A stretch of 64,000 nt of DNA from JBGRQA01 sp041725895 (GTDB lineage: Bacteria > Bacteroidota > Bacteroidia > Bacteroidales > Marinifilaceae). How positions within the stretch are numbered: position 1 is the stretch's first letter; each line of letters opens with the position of its first letter. Of this stretch, positions 59,579 to 64,000 are shown piece by piece. Position numbers and translations under genes: made by a program. The notes beneath the pieces are model-generated. The model was not told the origin of the DNA, made no database searches, and saw only the letters and a list, made by a program, of their open reading frames with translations. Location: the NCBI GenBank assembly GCA_041725895.1, contig JBGRQA010000001.1, positions 1 to 64,000 of the forward strand. Reading direction: 5' to 3'.

Positions 59579-62053
59579 ATGAAGACCTGCTTATCCTACG
59601 ATATTACTTCTGTAGTTGAAATAACAAATGGAAAGTTGTTGGGCGATGGTGATACTTCGGTCAATTACCTTTCCATTGATAGTCGTACGCTTTTGGATCC
59701 GGCAAAGACTCTGTTTTTTGCATTGATAGGAGAGCGGCATAACGGACATTCCTATATTGAAGAGTTGTATCGGAAAGGCGTACGGAATTTTGTGATTAGT
59801 CAGGAAGATATCGTTCGAAAAGAATTTTCTCAGGCCAATTTTATTTTGGTGTATGATACTTTGGAAGCGCTTCATCAATTGTCTCGCTGGCATCGGTCCC
59901 GTTTCAATTATCCGGTAATTGGAATTACGGGAAGTAATGGAAAAACCATTGTAAAGGAATGGTTGTTTCAATTGTTGCAGCCCGATTGTCAGATTGTACG
60001 TAGTCCTAAGAGTTACAATTCTCAGGTTGGTGTTCCTTTGTCATTATGGAATCTGTATCCGGAAGCTTCTATGGCTATTATTGAAGCCGGTATCTCTCAA
60101 CCCGGAGAGATGAAAAAACTGGAAGCGATGATCCAACCTCAGGGGGGGATTTTTACTCATCTCGGGGATGCGCATCAGGAAAATTTTGAGTCCACCGAAG
60201 AGAAGTTGAATGAAAAACTGGAATTGTTTGACCATTCGGATTGGTTGATCTATTGCAGGGATGATGAACGAATACACAAGGCAATTCTCCAAAGAAAGGG
60301 TTCCCCATTGGATTGTTTTACTTGGTCCAGAAACCAGGAGGCCCAATTGAGGATCAGGGGAGAGATAAAACGTGGAGGAACGACCTGTATCCGGGGAGAA
60401 TTCTCCCAAAGAAATATTGAGGTAGTTTTACCTTTTACCGATAAGGCATCTATTGAAAATGCCATTCATTGCTGGGCTTATTTGCTCAGGGAAGGAATTG
60501 AGGATGCCACCATCAGAAAACGCATGAAGAAGCTACAACCGGTAGCCATGCGTTTGGAGATAAAAGAAGGTCTTGGAAATTGTACATTGATAAATGATTT
60601 CTACAATTCCGATTTGGGCTCCTTGCCCATTGCCCTGGATATGCTGAATCAGCAGCAGCAGAAAAAGAAGAAGAAAACCTTGATTCTTTCCGATATTTTT
60701 CAATCCGGAATTTCGGCAAAAGAACTTTATGCTGAAGTGGCCACTCTTATAGAACAGAAAGGGGTTGATCGGTTGATAGGTATTGGAGAATCCATTTCGG
60801 AACATGCAGGACTATTTGATTTGGAACGGAATTTTTACCGTTCGACGGATCAATTTCTTCACGATTTTTCCAGAAACTTATTTCGGGATGAAGTGATCCT
60901 GATTCGGGGAGCCAGAAATTTTCATTTCGAACGGATTTCCAACATGCTCCAATACAAGGCTCATCGAACTGTTTTGGAGGTGAATCTGAATGCCATGGTT
61001 CACAATTTGAACTACTTTCGATCGCTCCTGAAGCCTGAAACCCGGGTTGTGGTTATGGTGAAAGCTTTCTCCTACGGAAGTGGTTCGGTGGAGGTAGCCA
61101 ATCTGTTGCAATTTCAACGAGTGGATTACCTAGCTGTAGCTATTGCGGATGAGGGGGTGGAACTTCGAAATGCAGGTATTGATGTGCCCATAATGGTAAT
61201 GAATCCGGAATACCATAGTTTTGATACAATGATTGAATACCGCCTGGAACCGGAGATCTATAGCCTGGCTATGCTTGAAAGTTTCGAAACCGCGTTGAAA
61301 CGAAATGGGGTGAAGGATTTTCCGGTGCATATAAAATTCGACACAGGTATGCATCGAATGGGTTTTGGTCAAGCTGAATTGGATCAGCTTTTGCAGAAAA
61401 TTTCCGGTAACGATCAGCTCCATATTCGTTCGGTGTTTTCTCATTTGGCTGGTGCCGATGAGGAGCAGCACGATGATTTCACACGTCTTCAGATCGAAAG
61501 GTTCAAGGAATGGAGTGGCAAAATACAGACCGCCTTTCCTTACCCTGTTTGGCGCCATATATTAAATTCTGCAGGAATTGAGCGTTTTCCCGAGGCTCAA
61601 TTTGAAATGGTTCGTTTGGGAATAGGATTGTACGGTGTTAGTTCCACTTATCAGGATAAATTGCGAAATGTAAGTTCATTGAAGACGACAATTTCCCAGA
61701 TTCAGGAGGTTTCAGCCAACGGCACCGTTGGTTATGGACGCAGGGGGCTTCTTCTGCGTGATTCACGTATTGGTATTATCCCCATTGGCTATGCTGATGG
61801 CTTCAATCGTCATTTGGGGAATGGCAGGGGAAGTGTGTTAGTAAATGGAGTATTGGTTCCGGTTGTGGGAAACGTATGCATGGATATGAGTATGATTGAT
61901 CTAACCGATGTGGAAGCCAGGGAAGGGGATACCGTAACTATTTTTGGAGACGAAAAATCCTTACTGGCAATGGCTCGTGAGTTGGATACTATTCCCTATG
62001 AAATTCTAACTACCGTTTCACGAAGAGTGAAGAGAGTGTACTTTCAGGAATAA
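59579..62053 (+). CDS. murF-alr: Bifunctional MurF ligase / alanine racemase
   Basis: 824 aa fusion known from Bacteroidota. Residues about 1-450 are UDP-MurNAc-tripeptide:D-Ala-D-Ala ligase (P-loop GITGSNGKT near residue 118; SYNSQVGVPLSLW). Residues about 455-824 are alanine racemase: the pyridoxal-phosphate lysine Lys495 in MVKAFSYGSG, FDTGMHRMGF, and the C-terminal GYGRRGLL, IPIGYADGFNRH and VGNVCMDMSMID. The enzyme couples making D-Ala to using D-Ala-D-Ala from Ddl (19613). In the MurF half, the substrate dipeptide-binding region is shorter than in E. coli, which I cannot judge in detail. Confidence 0.95.
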   Translation: MKTCLSYDITSVVEITNGKLLGDGDTSVNYLSIDSRTLLDPAKTLFFALIGERHNGHSYIEELYRKGVRNFVISQEDIVRKEFSQANFILVYDTLEALHQLSRWHRSRFNYPVIGITGSNGKTIVKEWLFQLLQPDCQIVRSPKSYNSQVGVPLSLWNLYPEASMAIIEAGISQPGEMKKLEAMIQPQGGIFTHLGDAHQENFESTEEKLNEKLELFDHSDWLIYCRDDERIHKAILQRKGSPLDCFTWSRNQEAQLRIRGEIKRGGTTCIRGEFSQRNIEVVLPFTDKASIENAIHCWAYLLREGIEDATIRKRMKKLQPVAMRLEIKEGLGNCTLINDFYNSDLGSLPIALDMLNQQQQKKKKKTLILSDIFQSGISAKELYAEVATLIEQKGVDRLIGIGESISEHAGLFDLERNFYRSTDQFLHDFSRNLFRDEVILIRGARNFHFERISNMLQYKAHRTVLEVNLNAMVHNLNYFRSLLKPETRVVVMVKAFSYGSGSVEVANLLQFQRVDYLAVAIADEGVELRNAGIDVPIMVMNPEYHSFDTMIEYRLEPEIYSLAMLESFETALKRNGVKDFPVHIKFDTGMHRMGFGQAELDQLLQKISGNDQLHIRSVFSHLAGADEEQHDDFTRLQIERFKEWSGKIQTAFPYPVWRHILNSAGIERFPEAQFEMVRLGIGLYGVSSTYQDKLRNVSSLKTTISQIQEVSANGTVGYGRRGLLLRDSRIGIIPIGYADGFNRHLGNGRGSVLVNGVLVPVVGNVCMDMSMIDLTDVEAREGDTVTIFGDEKSLLAMARELDTIPYEILTTVSRRVKRVYFQE

Positions 62054-62057
62054 AAAA

Positions 62058-62081
62058 AACGGTCGAATTGCTTCGACCGTT
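62058..62081. terminator. Terminator between convergent murF-alr and the Crp gene
   Basis: Perfect 10-bp stem AACGGTCGAA/TTCGACCGTT with a TTGC loop. The A8 run on its left gives a T tract on the minus strand, so it mainly ends the regulator gene, possibly both. Confidence 0.85.
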
Positions 62082-62101
62082 CCATATTATTTGGTTATTA
62101 C

Positions 62102-62818
62102 TTATCCCAATTTACTAATTCTGTCCAATTTTACATTATCCAGAATCTTGATTTTACGACCATCGATGGCAATTACCTTTTCACTGGCAAAGGTTGAAAG
62201 GGTACGAATTGCATTGGAGGTGGTCATATTGGAAAGATTGGCGATATCTTCCCGTGAAAGGTAAACTTTAATTGTTGTTCCATCCTCCTCAGTTCCGTAG
62301 GTGTCTCGCAAAAACAGCAAAGATTCGGCCAATCGTCCGCGAATGTGCTTTTGAGTCAGCGTTACCGTTCTGCTATTGGAGAATCCAAGTTCAGTGGCAA
62401 AGGAGCGGATAATACTCAAGGATAGTTCCGGGTTGAATCGGATCAGCTTGAGAATCATATCGTAGCTTACCGTACAGGTAACTGAGTCCTCAATGGCAAC
62501 TGCGGAAGCAATGTTGTTTTCTTCTGCAAAAAGTGCACGGTAGCCGATAAAACCTACCGGTTTTGCCATTCGAACAATTTGTTCACGTCCGCCAACACCC
62601 TCTTTGAAGATTTTAACTTTTCCTTCTGCCAGGCAGATTAGTCCCGTCGGCTTTTCACCTTCCTTATAAATGTATTCACCTTTCTTGTAAAAGGAACAGA
62701 CCATATGTTCCGCCAGCTTTTCTTTCTCTTCTGAAGAAAGAACATTGAATACAGAATTCGGATTGTTAATTACATCCAAGCAAATTTTCTCTCTTATCTT
62801 CTTATCATTTTCGACCAT
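62102..62818 (-). CDS. Crp/Fnr-family transcriptional regulator
   Basis: 238 aa. N-terminal cyclic-nucleotide-binding-like beta barrel (about residues 40-130, FYKKGEYIYKEGEKPTGLICLAEG is its core) and a C-terminal winged helix-turn-helix (about 165-230, LSREDIANLSNMTTSNAIRTL). The cysteines needed for an FNR iron-sulfur cluster are absent. The effector is unknown. A 14-bp palindrome lies at its own promoter, suggesting autoregulation. Confidence 0.93.
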   Translation of the reverse strand: MVENDKKIREKICLDVINNPNSVFNVLSSEEKEKLAEHMVCSFYKKGEYIYKEGEKPTGLICLAEGKVKIFKEGVGGREQIVRMAKPVGFIGYRALFAEENNIASAVAIEDSVTCTVSYDMILKLIRFNPELSLSIIRSFATELGFSNSRTVTLTQKHIRGRLAESLLFLRDTYGTEEDGTTIKVYLSREDIANLSNMTTSNAIRTLSTFASEKVIAIDGRKIKILDNVKLDRISKLG

Positions 62819-62849
62819 AACCTAAGATGAATGTGTATTCCAGAGCAAC

Positions 62850-62873
62850 ATGTTTTAAAACATTTCAAAAGTA
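62850..62873 (-). promoter_or_regulatory. Promoter and palindromic site of the Crp-family gene
   Basis: The -7 element on the minus strand is TACTTTTG (62866-62873). Directly downstream, at the expected transcription start, lies the perfect palindrome ATGTTTTAAAACAT (62850-62863). Confidence 0.55.
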
Positions 62874-62978
62874 TATAAACAAAATTAAAATGAAAAACTA
62901 ATTAGAGAAAAAAATCATTATTTAGAATTCTCCTGTACTACCCTTTTCACCAGTGTTTTGAAGTTTATTAATGCAAAA

Positions 62979-64000
62979 TTAGTGTTTTGCCACCAAAGGA
63001 ATCTTTCTTCCATATCCGAAAGCCTTTGAAGAAACTCTTAAAATTGGCGGTGTCTGAAATCTCTTGTACTCATTATTATTTACCATACGTATGGTTCTTC
63101 TCACGGTTTCGTCGTGGAATCCTTCGCTGATTATTTCTTCTGCCGACATATTTTTTTCAATGAATCGGAACAGAATAGCGTCCAGTGTATCGTAATCGGG
63201 TAGGGAGTCCGAGTCCTTCTGGTCGGGACGAAGCTCTGCAGAAGGTGGTTTAACAATGGAATTTTCGGGAATAACTTCTCCATCCTTGTTCATGAACCAG
63301 GCCATTTTAAATACATCAGTTTTGTATACATCTCCAAGAACAGCCAGACCACCGTTCATATCCCCGTAAAGAGTACCGTACCCCACGGCAGCTTCACTTT
63401 TGTTGGAGGTATTCAAAAGAATGTGTCCGAATTTGTTGGATAAGCCCATCATTAGGGTTCCGCGAATTCGGGCCTGGATATTTTCTTCAGCCACATTAAA
63501 TGGCAATCCATTAAAAATGGGGGCCAAAGCAGATTCAAATTTTTCGAATATTTCCTGGATCCCAACAATTTCATATTGGATGCCCAGATTTTCGGCAAGA
63601 TCTACTGCATCTTTGATGGAATGATCGGATGAATATTTAGAAGGCAGAAGAAGCACCCGAACATTTTCTTTTCCCAAAGCACGTACGGCCAGGACAACAG
63701 TAACGGCCGAATCAATTCCACCCGAGAGTCCCAGGGTTGCTTTTGAGAATCCCATTTTTTGGAAGTAATCTTTCAACCCTAGCACCAGTGCATCATGGAT
63801 TCTTTCAATGTAATCCACTTCCTGCTGCTGAGTGTGGACTAAACTGCCGTTTTCTATCGCTTCGTAATCCACTATGCAGAAATCTTCCTCAAAGTATTTT
63901 AACCGGGAGGCAATTTCTCCTTTTGCATTCAGAACCATGGAGTCTCCGTCAAAAATAAGATCGGTGTGAGCCCCCACCTGGTTCACATAGAAAACAGGCA
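62979..64000 (-). CDS. nadE: Glutamine-dependent NAD(+) synthetase, C-terminal part
   Basis: About 340 codons of a gene that continues beyond the window. The frame is open to the very end (residues PVFYVNQVGAHTDLIFDG belong to the nitrilase-type amidase domain). Then comes the ATP-pyrophosphatase synthetase domain with LGLSGGIDSAVT, KSEAAVGYGTLYGDMNGGLA and KPPSAELRPDQKDSDSLPDY. It amidates deamido-NAD using glutamine, the last step of NAD synthesis. The apparent start at 63986 (GTG) is not real. Confidence 0.95.
   Translation of the reverse strand, partial: PVFYVNQVGAHTDLIFDGDSMVLNAKGEIASRLKYFEEDFCIVDYEAIENGSLVHTQQQEVDYIERIHDALVLGLKDYFQKMGFSKATLGLSGGIDSAVTVVLAVRALGKENVRVLLLPSKYSSDHSIKDAVDLAENLGIQYEIVGIQEIFEKFESALAPIFNGLPFNVAEENIQARIRGTLMMGLSNKFGHILLNTSNKSEAAVGYGTLYGDMNGGLAVLGDVYKTDVFKMAWFMNKDGEVIPENSIVKPPSAELRPDQKDSDSLPDYDTLDAILFRFIEKNMSAEEIISEGFHDETVRRTIRMVNNNEYKRFQTPPILRVSSKAFGYGRKIPLVAKH

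Overview
The window reads as one contiguous chromosomal segment of a member of the Bacteroidota, probably a marine or anaerobic relative of the order Marinilabiliales/Bacteroidales. The evidence is the Bacteroidota-type promoter element (TAnnTTTG) in front of many genes, mostly absent Shine-Dalgarno sequences, a MurF-alanine racemase fusion, a DUF4294 protein, a type B (CHU_C/gliding-type) C-terminal secretion domain next to a PorP/SprF-like protein, and clade-typical proteins such as the PASTA-RluD-Ddl operon. Base composition is moderately AT-rich. The window opens inside a 5S rRNA and closes inside nadE.

Region 1 (1-34.7 kb) is mostly housekeeping: the end of an rRNA operon, rpsO-pnp, a prolyl oligopeptidase lipoprotein, a deoxynucleoside kinase, a highly expressed TPR lipoprotein, a STAS-ATPase protein, an RNA methyltransferase, arginine deiminase, elbB, thpR, an MBL hydrolase, gcvP, the operon PASTA protein-rluD-ddl, rpmH (52 aa), rsmG, a glycosyltransferase overlapping an ECF sigma factor gene, tgt, lptG, a biotin-dependent carboxyltransferase with its carrier protein, ispE, dnaB and a secreted protein of unknown function.

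Region 2 (34.7-35.2 kb) has no gene on either strand but holds a promoter, about 210 nt of self-complementary sequence and a strong terminator on the minus strand. This is a good candidate for an unannotated structured small RNA.

Region 3 (36.0-57.1 kb) is the accessory part. Four large exported proteins (CUB/choice-of-anchor-L; DUF11-like; C-type lectin; LamG/HYR/F5-8C) are followed by five small exported paralogues of about 240-350 aa, an 844-aa PKD protein with a type B type IX secretion domain, and a PorP/SprF-family outer-membrane protein. The four large proteins and the small proteins lack a recognisable type IX C-terminal domain; instead they end in a short related tail, roughly P-x-P-x-G-I-x-x-D/N directly before the stop codon. 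The small paralogues share a two-domain, two-cysteine architecture with the N-terminus of the CHU_C protein. Together they look like a modular cell-surface assembly split into separate subunits and exported with a dedicated SprF-like partner. Two intergenic regions in this cluster carry unusual phased repeats (20-21 bp and 11 bp units).

Region 4 (57.1-64 kb) returns to housekeeping: rsmI with a conserved hypothetical gene, thymidine kinase, murF-alr, a Crp/Fnr-family regulator with a palindrome at its promoter, and the 3' part of nadE. All positions of promoters, terminators and domains come from reading the sequence by eye; no database search was possible.
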